Part shown: positions 30,955 through 41,844 of the stretch, one piece after another | Layout: each line of letters begins with the position of its first letter | Position numbering within the stretch: the stretch's first letter is position 1 | Assembly: GCF_017968845.1 (NCBI RefSeq) | Contig: NZ_CP072877.1 | Coordinates: 124,001 to 188,000, forward strand | Length of the DNA stretch: 64,000 bases | Origin: Microbacterium sp. NIBRBAC000506063 | Lineage (GTDB): Bacteria > Actinomycetota > Actinomycetes > Actinomycetales > Microbacteriaceae | Reading direction: 5' to 3' | Made by a program: the position numbers and the translations under genes | Notes under the pieces: generated by a model | Seen by the model: the letters and a program-made list of their open reading frames with translations, nothing else | What the model was told of the DNA's origin: nothing | Database searches by the model: none

Positions 30955-31872
30955 GTGGACTCGCGGAGTCTCATCGTGCCCGACGGGCTCGAGGGCGTGC
31001 GCGTCGATGCGGCGCTGGCGAAGATGCTCGGCTTCTCGCGCACCTTCGCGGCGGAGGTCGCCGAGGCCGGCGGGGTGCGGCTGGACGGGGCGGTGCTCGG
31101 CAAGTCCGACCGACTGCACGCGGGCGGCCTCCTCGATGTCGAATGGACGCCGAAGGAGGAGCCGAGGGTCGTGCCGACCGCGGTTCCCGATCTCGGGATC
31201 GTGCACGACGATGACGACATCGTCGTGGTCGACAAGCCCTCCGGCGTGGCAGCCCACCCTTCGCTGGGCTGGGAAGGGCCGACGGTGCTGGGCGCCCTCG
31301 CCGCCGCCGGCTTCCGCATTGCCACGACGGGTGCCGCAGAGCGGCAGGGCATCGTGCACCGGCTTGATGTCGGAACGAGCGGCCTCATGGTCGTCGCGAA
31401 GTCCGAGCACGCCTACACGGCGCTCAAACGCGCCTTCAAGGAGCGCGAGGTCGAGAAGATCTACCACGCGGTCGTGCAGGGCACCCCGACCCCTGGCCGG
31501 GACGATCGACGCACCCATCGGCCGGCATCCGAACCACTCCTGGAAGTTCGCCGTCACGCCGAGCGGGAAGCCGTCGGTGACCCACTACGAGACGCTCGAG
31601 GCCTTCCGGGGCGCGTCGCTGCTGGAGATCCACCTGGAGACGGGCCGGACGCATCAGATCCGCGTGCACATGGCCGCCCACCGGCATCCCTGCGTCGGCG
31701 ATCCGCTGTACGGCGCCGACCCGACGATGTCCGCCCGGCTCGGGCTGACCCGGCAGTGGCTCCACGCCCACAGGCTGGCCTTCGCGCACCCTGCGACGGG
31801 GAGCGGGTCGAGTTCGCCTCTCCCTACCCCGCGGACTTCGAGAACGCGCTGGAGATCCTGCGCGGCGAGTGA
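30955..31872 (+). CDS. rluD: RNA pseudouridine synthase, RluA/RluD family
   Basis: About 306 residues. N-terminal S4 RNA-binding domain ([19 protein letters not shown]) and the catalytic domain with [16 protein letters not shown] (catalytic Asp), [15 protein letters not shown] and [11 protein letters not shown]. Isomerises uridine to pseudouridine in rRNA, probably in the large subunit. GTG start at 30955. Frame is lost near 31493, where two C residues are missing from a C run (the only two-base loss seen in a single run here), and near 31800. The lspA-rluD pairing is common in bacteria. Confidence 0.9.
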   Translation: MDSRSLIVPDGLEGVRVDAALAKMLGFSRTFAAEVAEAGGVRLDGAVLGKSDRLHAGGLLDVEWTPKEEPRVVPTAVPDLGIVHDDDDIVVVDKPSGVAAHPSLGWEGPTVLGALAAAGFRIATTGAAERQGIVHRLDVGTSGLMVVAKSEHAYTALKRAFKEREVEKIYHAVVQGTPTPGRDDRRTHRPASEPLLEVRRHAEREAVGDPLRDARGLPGRVAAGDPPGDGPDASDPRAHGRPPASLRRRSAVRRRPDDVRPARADPAVAPRPQAGLRAPCDGERVEFASPYPADFENALEILRGE

Positions 31873-31910
31873 GCGCGATCATCGCTCTAGACTCGGACGC
31901 ACGGCATCCG

Positions 31911-31942
31911 CGCTCCGGCATCCGATTCCGGATGCCGGAGCG
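31911..31942. terminator. Strong hairpin after rluD
   Basis: Perfect 14-bp inverted repeat CGCTCCGGCATCCG (31911-31924) and CGGATGCCGGAGCG (31929-31942) with a 4-nt loop. No T run follows, but the position after rluD suggests transcription termination or mRNA protection. It contains the over-represented GGCATCC word. Confidence 0.5.
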
Positions 31943-31981
31943 AAGCGTGAACCGGATGCCCGGAATCGGGCAACACCTGAT

Positions 31982-32532
31982 GTGAGCACAGACAGCGAGA
32001 TCATCGCGCGGGCGATCGAGGAGCCGGAGGCGTTCTCCGGCATCTTCGAGCGGCACGTGCGGCCGGTGGGCGCCTACATCCGGCGACGCCTGGGCCGGAC
32101 GCCGTCGACGACGTCCTCAGCGAGACCTTCCTCGTCGCGTTCCGACGCCGGGGCTCGTTCGATCACGCCTTCGACAGCGCGCGGCCGTGGCTTCTGGGCA
32201 TCGCGACCCGGCTGATCGCGCGGCACCGTGCCGACGAGGCCCGGCAATGGCGGTCTCTCCAGGCGCAGGCCGATGCGATCGTGCCGGACGGGGAGCCGCA
32301 GTCCTCCGTGGACTCCCGGATGGACGCCGCGCTCGCGCTGCGGGAGCTGGGCCCGAGGATCGCCGCGCTGTCGGCCAAGGACCGCGACACGCTCCTGCTG
32401 TACGCCTGGGGCGATCTCACCTACGAGCAGATCGCCGGTGTGCTCGGAGTTCCCGTCGGGACGGTGCGCTCGAGATTGAACCGCGTGCGTCGCAAGCTCG
32501 CCCACCCGACTCGCGCGGGGCGGGCCGGTTGA
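31982..32532 (+). CDS. ECF-type RNA polymerase sigma factor
   Basis: About 183 residues. Region 2 ([40 protein letters not shown]) and region 4 ([40 protein letters not shown]) are clear. GTG start at 31982; frame lost near 32097 (GGCCCGG reads GGCCGG). The next gene starts 43 bp downstream and encodes a membrane-anchored protein, so the pair probably forms a sigma/anti-sigma-like unit responding to an outside signal. ECF subgroup cannot be assigned from the sequence alone. Confidence 0.88.
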
Positions 32533-32575
32533 CATGGATGGCAGAGGAAGCCGAAGGCAGGGGAAGGGGATGACC

Positions 32576-33655
32576 ATGGACGTTCTGGATCGGGTTCGTG
32601 AGATCGCGCACGACGCGGCGCCCACAGAGGCGCAGGTCGCCGGCGCGCGGCATGCGCTGATGAGCGAGATCGCAGGCCGGCCGGCGACGGGCAGGGCAGC
32701 GGTGTCCCGCCGCCGCGGGCCGTGGTTCCGGGTCGGAGTGATCAGCGCTTCAGCGGCCGCCGTGGCCGCCGCGGTGTTCGTGGTGGGAGCATCCTCCCGG
32801 TGGGCCGTCGGATCCGGGCTCGCCCCGCACTTCGGCCCTGGCGCCGCCTCCGCGGCGGAACTGCTCGAGCAGACAGCGGAGCAGAGCGAGGGCTCGGTGG
32901 ATGCCGGCATCCGGGCCGGACAGTTCCTGCTGATCGAGGAGACGCAGGGCTTCCTGGAGTTCGCCATCGAGGATGCGGCCACCGGCGAGCTCGCCCCGAT
33001 GGGCAATCGCGGAAACGCCGAGGCGGCGTTCGCGATCGAGCGCACGACGAAGCTGTACGTGCCGGCCGACCGCGAGGACGAATGGGTGTGGGATCTCCGC
33101 GGGCCGTGGAGCGTGACGGACACCTTCGGGGATCGCGCGGATGAAGCGGTCGAGGTCTGGGAACGGATGTCCGGCGGCGACACGCCCGAGCTCTGGCGGC
33201 TTCCCGGCGGCCGGGCACCCGAGGGTGGGTCCGCGACGCTGGACAATCGTGAGGAGTTCGCCCAGATGCCGCGGGATCCGCAGGAGCTGCTGCAGTGGTA
33301 CCGCGATCGCTCGGAGACCGCCGAGGACCTCACCGATGGCTGGATCGTCTGGACGCTCAGCAGCACGCTGAGCATGAACCTGGCTCCCGCGGATCTGCGG
33401 GCGGCGATGTTCCGCACCCTCGCGCTCATCGACGGCGTGGAGATCGCGGAGCGGGCCGGCGATGTCACCGAGTTCTCCTATGAGGCGGCCTTCGACGGGT
33501 GGACACGCACGACGACATTCACGGTCGACACCGCGAACGCGCTCGTGACCGCGGTCACGGATGCGTCGATCCCCGCGGACGGGTCGCTCGTCCCGGACGA
33601 TGTCCCGGACGAGCGACGCGGCGTGACGGTGTCGATCGTCGATGAGGCGCCCTGA
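32576..33655 (+). CDS. CU044_5270-type membrane-anchored protein, partner of the ECF sigma factor
   Basis: 359 residues. A ~45-residue cytoplasmic N-terminus, one membrane helix (VGVISASAAAVAAAVFVVGA), and a large extracellular domain beginning with a helix rich in Glu (SAAELLEQTAEQSEGSVDAG). This layout is typical of the actinobacterial CU044_5270 family that follows ECF sigma genes. A zinc-type anti-sigma motif (HxxxCxxC) is absent, so direct sigma binding is not shown. ATG at 32576 has GGGGAAGGGG six bases upstream; an ATG at 32570 and one at 32534 are alternatives. Frame intact. Confidence 0.7.
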   Translation: MDVLDRVREIAHDAAPTEAQVAGARHALMSEIAGRPATGRAAVSRRRGPWFRVGVISASAAAVAAAVFVVGASSRWAVGSGLAPHFGPGAASAAELLEQTAEQSEGSVDAGIRAGQFLLIEETQGFLEFAIEDAATGELAPMGNRGNAEAAFAIERTTKLYVPADREDEWVWDLRGPWSVTDTFGDRADEAVEVWERMSGGDTPELWRLPGGRAPEGGSATLDNREEFAQMPRDPQELLQWYRDRSETAEDLTDGWIVWTLSSTLSMNLAPADLRAAMFRTLALIDGVEIAERAGDVTEFSYEAAFDGWTRTTTFTVDTANALVTAVTDASIPADGSLVPDDVPDERRGVTVSIVDEAP

Positions 33656-33676
33656 CGGGCCAGGGCGCGAAGAGGC

Positions 33677-33716
33677 AGAGCCGGATGCGGCCCGGAACCC
33701 GGGCGCATCCGGCTCT
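33677..33716. terminator. Hairpin after the CU044 gene
   Basis: 13-bp inverted repeat AGAGCCGGATGCG (33677-33689) and CGCATCCGGCTCT (33704-33716) with a 14-nt GC-rich loop, 20 bp after the stop codon. No T run. Confidence 0.5.
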
Positions 33717-33800
33717 CGCCGCGGCATCCGGGAACGCAGGGGCGGGCGTACCCTGGTGGGCAGGATTTCCGGAGCGACGACGTGCGGAAGGGGCGAGGCG

Positions 33801-34256
33801 ATGATCGATTGGACAGGGCTGCTGCGCGAGCGGCATGCCGCCGCGAACGAGCTGTACCTCGACCTGATCGGCACGCTCACGCCCGAGGTGCTCCGCTCCC
33901 GGCTGCCGAGAGTGCGATCGAGCCCGGTGTCGAACCACTTCTGGTGCGTCGTCGGTGCCCGCGAGAGCTATCGGCGCGCGGCGCTTGCCGGCTCGTGGCA
34001 GGGCTTCTCCTGCTCTCTCCAGGGCGACGAGGACGAGGATCCGGCCGCCGTGCGGGCGGCTCTCCTGCGCACCGGCGCCGAGATCTCCGACTGGCTGAGC
34101 GCCCCCATGCCCGACGACGAGGCGCGCAGACTCGCCGTGCGTCTGCTCGAGCACGAGACCCAGCACCACGGCCAGCTCATCCGCTACTTCTACGCACTGC
34201 CGCTCCCGGTTCCCGACTCCTGGGTCCGCACCTACGTCCTGGAGGACAGCATCTGA
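33801..34256 (+). CDS. DinB-like (four-helix bundle metalloprotein) family protein
   Basis: 151 residues. Predicted four-helix bundle with the metal-ligand pattern of the DinB/YfiT superfamily: a His in helix 2 (VSNHFWCVVG) and a His cluster in the last helix (LLEHETQHHGQLIRYFYAL). Members bind divalent metal and include thiol-S-transferases; the substrate here is unknown. ATG at 33801 with GAAGGGGCGAGG upstream. Frame intact. It runs in the same direction as dnaE but has a 75-bp gap to it. Confidence 0.75.
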   Translation: MIDWTGLLRERHAAANELYLDLIGTLTPEVLRSRLPRVRSSPVSNHFWCVVGARESYRRAALAGSWQGFSCSLQGDEDEDPAAVRAALLRTGAEISDWLSAPMPDDEARRLAVRLLEHETQHHGQLIRYFYALPLPVPDSWVRTYVLEDSI

Positions 34257-34318
34257 TGCGGCGTGGTCGGCGGAGCGCGACTCCCCGAAATCAGCGATCG
34301 CATGTCGGCGGCCGAACG

Positions 34319-34324
34319 TAGACT
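34319..34324 (+). promoter_or_regulatory. -10 element TAGACT for dnaE, probably leaderless
   Basis: TAGACT ends 7 nt before the ATG at 34332, the start that gives the conserved DnaE N-terminus. No ribosome binding site is seen. Confidence 0.5.
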
Positions 34325-34331
34325 CGAAGGC

Positions 34332-37300
34332 ATGGCATCCGACTCCTTCGTCCACCTCCATGTGCACAGCGAGTACTCGATGCTGGACGGCGCCGCGCGC
34401 GTCGGACCGCTCATCCAAGAGGCCGTGAAGCAGGGGATGCCGGCGGTGGCCGTCACCGACCACGGCAACACCTTCGCCGCCTTCGAGTTCTACCGCACGG
34501 CCAAGGCCGCCGGCATCAAGCCGATCATCGGCATCGAGGCCTATGTCACGCCCGGCACCCACCGCAGCGACAAGACACGTGTGCGCTGGGGCACCGCGGA
34601 GCAGAACGGCGACGACGTCTCGGGATCCGGCGCCTATACGCACATGACGCTGCTGAGCGAGACGACCCAGGGGATGCACAACCTCTTCCGGCTGTCCTCC
34701 TATGCGAGCCTGGAGGGCTACTACTTCAAGCCGCGCATGGACCGCGAGCTGCTGCAGAAGTACAGCAAGGGGCTCATCGCGACGACGGGCTGCCCTCGGG
34801 TGAGATCCAGACGCGACTGCGCCTCGGCCAGTACGATGCGGCGCGCGCCGCCGCCGCCGAGTTCCAAGACATCTTCGGCAAGGAGAACTACTTCGCCGAG
34901 ATCATGGATCACGGCCTGTCGATCGAGCGGCGGGTCATGCCCGATCTGCTGAAGATCGCGAAGGACCTCGACATCCCGCTCGTCGGCACGAACGACCTCC
35001 ACTACACGCACCAGCACGACGCCACCAGTCATGCGGCCCTACTGTGCGTGCAGTCCGGCTCGACCCTCGACGACCCGAACCGCTTCAAATTCGACGGCGA
35101 CGGCTACTACGTGAAGTCGGCCGCCGAGATGCGCCAGCTCTTCGCCGACCACCCCGAGGCGTGCGACAACACGCTGCTGATCGCCGAGCGCTGCGACGTC
35201 GCCTTCGACGAGAGCGCGAACTTCATGCCGCGCTTCCCGGTGCCCGACGGCGAGACCGAGGAGAGCTGGTTCGTCAAGGAGGTCGAGAAGGGCCTGCACG
35301 ACCGCTACCCGCAGGGGATCCCGGACGCCGTGCGGAAGCAGGCCGAGTACGAGACCGGCGTCATCGTGCAGATGGGCTTCCCCGGCTACTTCCTCGTCGT
35401 CGCCGACTTCATCAACTGGGCCAAGGATAACGGCATCCGGGTGGGTCCGGGTCGCGGCTCCGGTGCCGGCTCCATGGCGGCCTACGCGATGAAGATCACC
35501 GACCTCGACCCTCTCGAGCACGGTCTCATCTTCGAGCGCTTCCTCAACCCCGACCGCGTGTCCATGCCCGACTTCGACGTCGACTTCGACGACCGTCGCC
35601 GCGGCGAGGTGATCCAGTACGTCACCGAGAAGTACGGCGACGAGCGCGTCGCCCAGATCGTCACCTATGGAACGATCAAGGCGAAGCAGGCTCTGAAAGA
35701 CGCCGGGCGCGTGCTCGGCTTCCCCTTCAGCATGGGTGAGAAGCTCACCAAGGCCATGCCGCCGGCCGTCATGGGCAAGGACATGCCGCTGGACGGGATG
35801 TTCGACAAGGACCACCCCCGTTTCAAGGAGGCGTCGGAGTTCCGCACGCTCATCGAGACCGATCCCGAGGCCAAGACCGTCTTCGACACGGCCCTCGGAC
35901 TCGAGAACCTCAAGCGTCAGTGGGGCGTGCACGCGGCGGGCGTGATCATGTCGTCCGAGCCGTTGATCGACATCATCCCGATCATGAAGCGCGAGCAGGA
36001 CGGCCAGATCGTCACGCAGTTCGACTACCCGGCATGTGAGTCCCTCGGACTCATCAAGATGGACTTCCTGGGGCTGCGCAACCTCACGATCATCGACGAC
36101 GCCCTCGACAACATCAAGGCCAACCGCGGGGAAGACCTCGTCCTGGAGGAGCTGACCCTCGACGACGGGCCCTCCTACGAGCTGCTCGCGCGCGGCGACA
36201 CGCTCGGCGTCTTCCAGCTCGACGGCGGGCCGATGCGGTCGCTGCTGAGGCTCATGAGGCCCGACAACTTCGAAGACATCTCCGCGGTGCTCGCCCTGTA
36301 CCGCCCCGGACCCATGGGCGTCAACTCGCACACGAACTATGCGCTGCGCAAGAACAAGCAGCAGGAGATCGTGCCGATCCATCCGGAGCTCGAAGAGCCT
36401 CTGCGCGACATCCTGGGCGGGACCTACGGGCTCATCGTCTATCAGGAGCAGGTCATGGAGGCGGCGCAGAAGCTCGCCGGCTTCTCCCTCGGACAGGCCG
36501 ACATCCTGCGCCGGGCGATGGGCAAGAAGAAGAAGTCCGAGCTCGACAAGCAGCAGGCGGACTTCTTCGCGGGGATGACGGCCAACGGCTACTCCACGGA
36601 TGCGCAGAACGCCCTGTGGAAGGTTCTCGAGTCCTTCGCGGACTACGCCTTCAACAAGGCGCACACGGCGGCCTACGGCCTCATCTCCTATTGGACGGCG
36701 TACCTCAAGGCCCACTACCCGGCCGAGTACATGGCGGCGCTGCTGACGAGCGTCGGCGACTCGAAGGACAAGCTCGCCGTCTACCTCAACGAGTGCCGCC
36801 GCATGGGCATCAAGGTGCTTCCGCCCGATGTGGGAGAGTCGATCAACTTCTTCGCCGCCGTCGGCGAAGACATCCGTTTCGGACTGGGCGCCGTGCGCAA
36901 CGTCGGGCGAACGTGGTCGACGGGATCATCAAGGCACGACAAAAGGAGCCCTTCACCTCGTTCCACGACTTCCTCGGCAAGGTGCCGCTGCACGTGGCGA
37001 ACAAGCGGACCGTCGAGTCGCTCATCAAAGCGGGGCGTTCGACTCGCTCGGAAGCACGCGCCGGGCGCTCATGGAGATCCACGAGGACGCGACCGAGCAG
37101 GCGGTGCTCGACAAACGGCGTGAAGCGCACGGAGAGGTCGGATTCGACTTCGACAGCCTGTGGGACGAGCCTCAGCACGACCAGAAGGTGCCCGAGCGGC
37201 CGGAGTGGATCAAGAAGGACAAGCTCGCCTTCGAACGCGAGATGCTCGGCCTCTACGTGTCCGACCACCCGCTCGCCGGGCTCGAGGTGCCGCTGGCGAA

Positions 37301-37840
37301 GCATGCAACGATCTCGATCCATGACCTCCTCGCCTCCGACGACCTCCAGGACGGCGAGCAGGTCACCGTGGCCGGACTTCTGACGAGCGTGCAGCACCGG
37401 GTGGCCAAGGCCAGCGGCAACCCTACGGCATGGTCACCGTCGAGGACTTCAACGGCGAGGTCACCGTGATGTTCATGGGCAAGACCTACACGGAGTTCCA
37501 ACCGCTGCTGCAGTCCGACGCGATCCTCGCGATCCGCGGGCGTGTCTCGCGGCGCGACGACGGGCTGAATCTGCACGCGCAGTCGGCGTTCGCCCCCGAC
37601 ATCGGAAGCTTCGACGCGGCGGGTCCCCTCTCGCTCGTCGTGGCCGAGCAGCGCGCCACCGAACGCCTCATGACCGAGCTCGCCGAGGTGCTGCGCCGCC
37701 ACACCGGTGATACCGAGGTGCTCCTTCGCGTGCACCGCGGCAGCGCCGCGAAGGTCTTCGAGGTCCCGATGCCGGTGTCGGTGACGGCCGACCTCTTCGG
37801 GGAGCTCAAGTCCCTGCTGGGACCCAACTGCCTCGGCTGA
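34332..37840 (+). CDS. dnaE: DNA polymerase III alpha subunit
   Basis: About 1170 residues, normal for actinobacterial DnaE1. N-terminal PHP domain ([31 protein letters not shown]), polymerase palm with PDFDVDFDD (catalytic Asp residues), GRGSGAGSM, the finger region ([23 protein letters not shown]), [14 protein letters not shown], tandem HhH region, and a C-terminal OB-fold ([32 protein letters not shown]). The PHP metal ligands look complete, suggesting a working 3'-5' proofreading exonuclease as in mycobacterial DnaE1. Frame lost near 34797, 36910, 37038 and 37424. Confidence 0.96.
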
Positions 37841-37901
37841 ACGCGCCTGTGCGCACCGTGAGGGTTTTCTCATGGGCACCGGTCGCGAAGCCTGCCGCAG
37901 G

Positions 37902-37907
37902 TAGGAT
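37902..37907 (+). promoter_or_regulatory. -10 element TAGGAT for the membrane-protein gene
   Basis: TAGGAT 50 bp before the ATG at 37958, leaving a leader that ends in GGAGAGG, a good ribosome binding site. Confidence 0.4.
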
Positions 37908-37957
37908 CAGGACGCACACACAGGTCGTCGGCAATCGCCGTGGCCGGAGAGGATGAG

Positions 37958-38894
37958 ATGACCATCGACGACGAAACCCCCGCGAGCAGAGTGCGGAGAC
38001 GGCGGTCGCGGACGAGGTCACGGAGCCGGATGCCGCATCCGCCGCGCAGTACGGCTATCTCGGGTTCACGCTGCGTGAGCTCATCATCGTCGGAGTGTGG
38101 CTCCTCGCCTTCGTCGTGTCGTTCTTCCCGCTGTACTGGGGCTCCCAGCCCTCGATCTGGGGCCTGGGTCTGCAGTGGATCGTGCCGATCGGCGTGCCCA
38201 CCGTGGCCGTGTTCCTGCTCGTGCTGCGCCGTCTCTCGCCGCAGGGCATCCGCCGAGTCGGCTCCCTGAGCATCGATCAGTTCGCCTCCGTCGCCTTCAC
38301 GGTCGCGCTGGCCTACTGGATCCCCGTCCTCTGGGACTCGGTCGCGGCGATGATCGCGCACGGCCGCGGCTCCTCGTGGGTGTTCTGGGTCGAGTCCGTG
38401 CTCATGCTCGTGCTCGTCGCGGCGACGGTCTTCGCCCCGCTCATCCCGGGCTGCGCGAGGACTTCGAGGGGCGCCCGGAGAGCCCGGCGCACCGGGCGGC
38501 GAACCCGATCCGGCCGGTCGTGGCGCACCCGCGGCCCGCGGTCGTGGCGCCGGCGTTCGTCGAGGCGGAGAACGCCGAACAGAGCGGCGAGGAATGGCTC
38601 GAGGCGCCGACGGGCGAAGACGACGACGCGGCAGACGGCGAGGTCGACGAGCAGACGAACGACCGCTCCGCCACGGACGACCGTCCCACGACCTCGGATG
38701 CCGTGCCCCAGCCGTTCTGGGTGCTCGCACCCACCGAGCGCGACGTCGTCGACGAGCTGGGCCTCGCGGTCTTCGGCATCGGACCGACCGCCTGGGCGCT
38801 CGTGATCGATGAGCGCGACGGCGCCTATGTCGTCCGTCACGAGGACGGCCGCACAGGACTGCTGCACGAGATCGACGATCTCACGAAGGGGTGA
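37958..38894 (+). CDS. Membrane protein of unknown function with acidic C-terminal region
   Basis: About 312 residues. Four membrane helices in the first half (LIIVGVWLLAFVVSFFPLYW, LQWIVPIGVPTVAVFLLVL, ASVAFTVALAYWIPVLW, VLMLVLVAATVFAPLIPGL), then a ~100-residue disordered acidic region (EEWLEAPTGEDDDAADGEVD), then a short folded C-terminal domain (FGIGPTAWALVIDERDGAYV, TGLLHEIDDLTKG). I do not recognise the family. Frame lost near 37979 and 38449. It ends 4 bp before hisD, so it may be co-transcribed with histidine synthesis, though no functional link is evident. Confidence 0.7.
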
Positions 38895-38898
38895 CCGC

Positions 38899-40221
38899 AT
38901 GAGGACCATCGACCTGCGCGGGCGTGCCCTGACGTCGGCGCAGATGCTCGCGGCCGTGCCTCGGGCCACGCAGGCCCGTGCCGAGGCGCTGGCCACCGCT
39001 CAGCGCATCGTCGATGACGTGCGTGCCCGCGGCGAGGACTCGCTGCGGGAGCAGGCGGAGCGTTTCGACGGCGTGAGCGGTCACGCCATCCGTGTGCCCA
39101 CCGCGCACCTCCAGGAGGCGCTGGAGGGGCTGGACGCCCGCATCCGATCCGCGCTGGAGGAGGCGATCGTGCGGGTGCGCGCAGGCTCGGCCGCGCAGGT
39201 CCCCGAAGAGCAGGTGACGCTGCTCGGCCCCGGCGCGCGCATCGTCCAGCGCTGGCAGCCGGTGCGCCGCGTCGGGGTGTACATCCCCGGCGGCAAGGCC
39301 GTGTACCCCTCGAGCGTGATCATGAACGTCGTGCCCGCGCAGGTGGCCGGTGTCTCCGAGATCGCTCTGGCGTCCCCGCCGCAGGCCGAGCACGGGGGCG
39401 GATCCACCCGACGATCCTCGCCGCCGCCGGCCTCCTCGGCGTCTCCGAGGTGTACGCGATCGGGGAGCGGGGCGATCGGCGCCTTCGCCTGGGGCGTGGA
39501 TGCGCTCGGTCTGGATCCCGTCGACGTCGTCTCCGGGCCGGGGAACAACTTTGTAGCCTCCGCCAAGCGCGCCGTCTCGGGCATCGTCGGCATCGACTCC
39601 GAGGCCGGGGCCACCGAGATCCTGGTCGTCGCCGACGACAGCGCCGATCCGCGCCTCGTCGCCGTCGATCTCGTGAGCCAGGCGGAGCACGACGAGCAGG
39701 CCTCCGCGGTGCTCGTGACCGACTCCCCGGCTCTCGCCGAGCGCGTGGCCGAGGAGGTCGCCGCGAGCGCTGCGCGGACCCGGCACAGCGAGCGGGTGCG
39801 AGCAGCGCTGGACGGTCCTCAGTCCGCTCTCGTGCTCGTGGACGACCGAGCCACGGCGGCGGCGTTCAGCAACGCCTATGCGCCCGAGCATCTGGAACTG
39901 CACCTGGCGGATGCCGAGACCGCCGTCGCGGACTTCACGAGTGCCGGTGCGGTCTTCCTCGGATCGCACACCCCCGTCAGCCTCGGCGACTACCTGGCCG
40001 GCAGCAATCATGTCCTGCCCACGGGCGGGCAGGCGAGGTACGGCGCAGGACTGGGCGCGTACACCTTCCTGCGTCCGCAGCAGATCGTGGCCTACGACCG
40101 CGACGCCCTCGCGGCCGTGCGCTCCCAGATCGTCGCGCTGGCCGCGGCCGAGGCGCTGCCCGCGCACGGCGAGGCGATCGAGGCGCGGTTCACCGGTGCC
40201 GGCGACGTGCCGAGCGCGTAG
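38899..40221 (+). CDS. hisD: Histidinol dehydrogenase
   Basis: About 441 residues. Oxidises L-histidinol to L-histidine in two NAD-dependent steps, using a zinc ion. [55 protein letters not shown] and [10 protein letters not shown] carry the metal and substrate residues (Gln, His, Asp, His). Frame lost near 39402, 39465 and 39472; the last two lie in adjacent G runs of the [12 protein letters not shown] segment. The other his genes are not in this window. The stop is 11 bp before nrdR. Confidence 0.93.
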   Translation: MRTIDLRGRALTSAQMLAAVPRATQARAEALATAQRIVDDVRARGEDSLREQAERFDGVSGHAIRVPTAHLQEALEGLDARIRSALEEAIVRVRAGSAAQVPEEQVTLLGPGARIVQRWQPVRRVGVYIPGGKAVYPSSVIMNVVPAQVAGVSEIALASPPQAEHGGGSTRRSSPPPASSASPRCTRSGSGAIGAFAWGVDALGLDPVDVVSGPGNNFVASAKRAVSGIVGIDSEAGATEILVVADDSADPRLVAVDLVSQAEHDEQASAVLVTDSPALAERVAEEVAASAARTRHSERVRAALDGPQSALVLVDDRATAAAFSNAYAPEHLELHLADAETAVADFTSAGAVFLGSHTPVSLGDYLAGSNHVLPTGGQARYGAGLGAYTFLRPQQIVAYDRDALAAVRSQIVALAAAEALPAHGEAIEARFTGAGDVPSA

Positions 40222-40224
40222 TCT
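40219..40224 (+). promoter_or_regulatory. -10 element TAGTCT for nrdR, probably leaderless
   Basis: TAGTCT overlaps the hisD stop codon and ends 8 nt before the nrdR ATG at 40233. Confidence 0.4.
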
Positions 40225-40232
40225 TATCAACC

Positions 40233-40718
40233 ATGCATTGCCCGTTCTGCCGCCATCCCGACTCCCGCGTCATCGATTCGCGCACGAGCGACGACGGCCT
40301 CTCCATCCGTCGGCGACGGCAGTGCCCGGAGTGCGGCGGCCGTTTCTCGACGATCGAGACGGCGAGCCTCAGCGTCATCAAGCGCTCCGGCGTCATGGAG
40401 CCGTTCAGCCGCGACAAGGTGATCTCCGGCGTCCGCAAGGCCTGTCAGGGCCGGCCGGTGACCGAGGCCGACCTCGCCGTCCTCGCGCAGGACGTCGAGG
40501 AGGCGGTGCGGCAGACGGGCGTCTCCCAGCTCGACACGAACGAGATCGGCCTGGCGATCCTCGGCCCGCTGCGCGCGCTCGACGAGATCGCCTACCTGCG
40601 CTTCGCGAGCGTCTACCAGGCGTTCGACACGCTGGAGGATTTCGAGAGCGCGATCTCCGAGCTGCGTGCCGACCAGGAGCGCGTGGCCGCGTCCGAGACG
40701 GAGCCCGCCGAGCGCTAA
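40233..40718 (+). CDS. nrdR: Transcriptional repressor NrdR
   Basis: 161 residues. Zinc ribbon with two CxxC pairs ([34 protein letters not shown]) followed by an ATP-cone domain ([17 protein letters not shown]). It senses ATP/dATP and represses ribonucleotide reductase genes. The protein is full length and the frame intact. No NrdR box is visible next to it, so its targets are elsewhere in the genome. ATG at 40233. The pyrD start follows after 10 bp, so the two nucleotide-metabolism genes may share transcripts. Confidence 0.95.
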   Translation: MHCPFCRHPDSRVIDSRTSDDGLSIRRRRQCPECGGRFSTIETASLSVIKRSGVMEPFSRDKVISGVRKACQGRPVTEADLAVLAQDVEEAVRQTGVSQLDTNEIGLAILGPLRALDEIAYLRFASVYQAFDTLEDFESAISELRADQERVAASETEPAER

Positions 40719-40721
40719 TCT
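40716..40721 (+). promoter_or_regulatory. -10-like element TAATCT before pyrD
   Basis: TAATCT overlaps the nrdR stop and ends 7 nt before the pyrD ATG; AAGGGG also precedes the ATG, so either leaderless or coupled translation is possible. Confidence 0.35.
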
Positions 40722-40728
40722 GAAGGGG

Positions 40729-41769
40729 ATGTATCCCTTCTTCTTCCGCACCGTCCTGTCGCGACTGGACCCCGAGTTCGCGCACCACCTCGGCATGGCC
40801 GTGATCCGCGTGTGCGGCATCCGACCGTTCGCCTGGATCGCGCGCGGCCTGACGGCTCCCGCCCCGGACCAGCGCGTGCACGCGCTCGGGCTGGACTTCC
40901 CCTCGCCATTCGGCGTCGCCGCCGGCTTCGACAAGAACGCGGTCGGGGTCCGCGGACTGGCGGCGCTCGGCTTCGGGCACATCGAGGTCGGGACCGTCAC
41001 CGCGCTCGCCCAGGCGGGAAACCCCAAGCCGCGCCTGTTCCGGCTCGTCGCCGACCGCGCCGTGATCAACCGGATGGGCTTCAACAACGCCGGCGCCGAG
41101 GCCGCCGAGCGGCGCCTGCGGAAACTGCGGAGGCGGGCCTCGGATGCCGTCATCGGCGTCAACATCGGCAAGAGCCGCGTCGTCGACGTCGAGAACGCGA
41201 CCGGCGACTACGTCGCCTCGGCCGTCCGACTCGCGCCGCTGGCCGACTACCTGGCCGTCAACGTCTCCTCTCCCAACACGCCCGGACTCCGTGGGCTGCA
41301 GGCCGTCGAGACGCTCGCGCCGCTGCTGCGCGCGGTGAAGGTCGCGGCCGACGACACCCCGCTGCTGGTCAAGATCGCCCCGGACCTCCCGGACGACGAG
41401 ATCATCGCGATCGCACAGCTGGCCGTGGCCGAAGGGCTGGCGGGGATCATCGCAACGAACACGACGGTCAGTCGCGAAGGTCTGCGCGCACCGGCATCCG
41501 TCGTCGAGAACATCGGCGCCGGCGGTCTCTCCGGGGCGCCGCTCAAGGAACGATCCCTCGAGGTTCTGCGCACCATCCGCGCGCACGTCCCCGCAGACTT
41601 CTGCGTGATCTCCGTCGGGGGCGTGGAGACGGCATCCGATGTGCGCGAGCGCACGGATGCCGGAGCCACGCTCGTGCAGGGCTACACGGCCTTCCTCTAT
41701 CGCGGTCCGCTCTGGGCCCGGCAGATCAACCTTGAGTTGGCTCGGAGCAATGCCGCTCCGCGGCGTTGA
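40729..41769 (+). CDS. pyrD: Dihydroorotate dehydrogenase (quinone), class 2
   Basis: 346 residues. Oxidises dihydroorotate to orotate in pyrimidine synthesis, passing electrons via FMN to menaquinone at the membrane. N-terminal amphipathic helices (MYPFFFRTVLSRLDPEFAHH) are the quinone/membrane site that defines class 2. FGVAAGFDKNAVGV, GTVTALAQAGNPKPRLFR, INRMGFNNAGA, VNVSSPNTPGLRGLQ (catalytic Ser region), IIATNTTVSR and SVGGVETASDV are visible. Frame intact, no repair needed. Followed by the second copy of a dispersed intergenic repeat. Confidence 0.95.
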   Translation: MYPFFFRTVLSRLDPEFAHHLGMAVIRVCGIRPFAWIARGLTAPAPDQRVHALGLDFPSPFGVAAGFDKNAVGVRGLAALGFGHIEVGTVTALAQAGNPKPRLFRLVADRAVINRMGFNNAGAEAAERRLRKLRRRASDAVIGVNIGKSRVVDVENATGDYVASAVRLAPLADYLAVNVSSPNTPGLRGLQAVETLAPLLRAVKVAADDTPLLVKIAPDLPDDEIIAIAQLAVAEGLAGIIATNTTVSREGLRAPASVVENIGAGGLSGAPLKERSLEVLRTIRAHVPADFCVISVGGVETASDVRERTDAGATLVQGYTAFLYRGPLWARQINLELARSNAAPRR

Positions 41770-41782
41770 TGCGAGATCGACT

Positions 41783-41825
41783 CAACGTGGAGCGAGGACG
41801 GGCGAAGCCTGACCGAGTCGAAACG
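41783..41825. repeat. Dispersed intergenic repeat, copy 2 (after pyrD)
   Basis: CAACGTGGAGCGAG at the start and CGAGTCGAAACG at the end match the copy at 2604-2646, while the centre differs. It lies between converging pyrD and the DUF3043 gene. Confidence 0.55.
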
Positions 41826-41844
41826 TGGTCACATCCGAAGGCCC

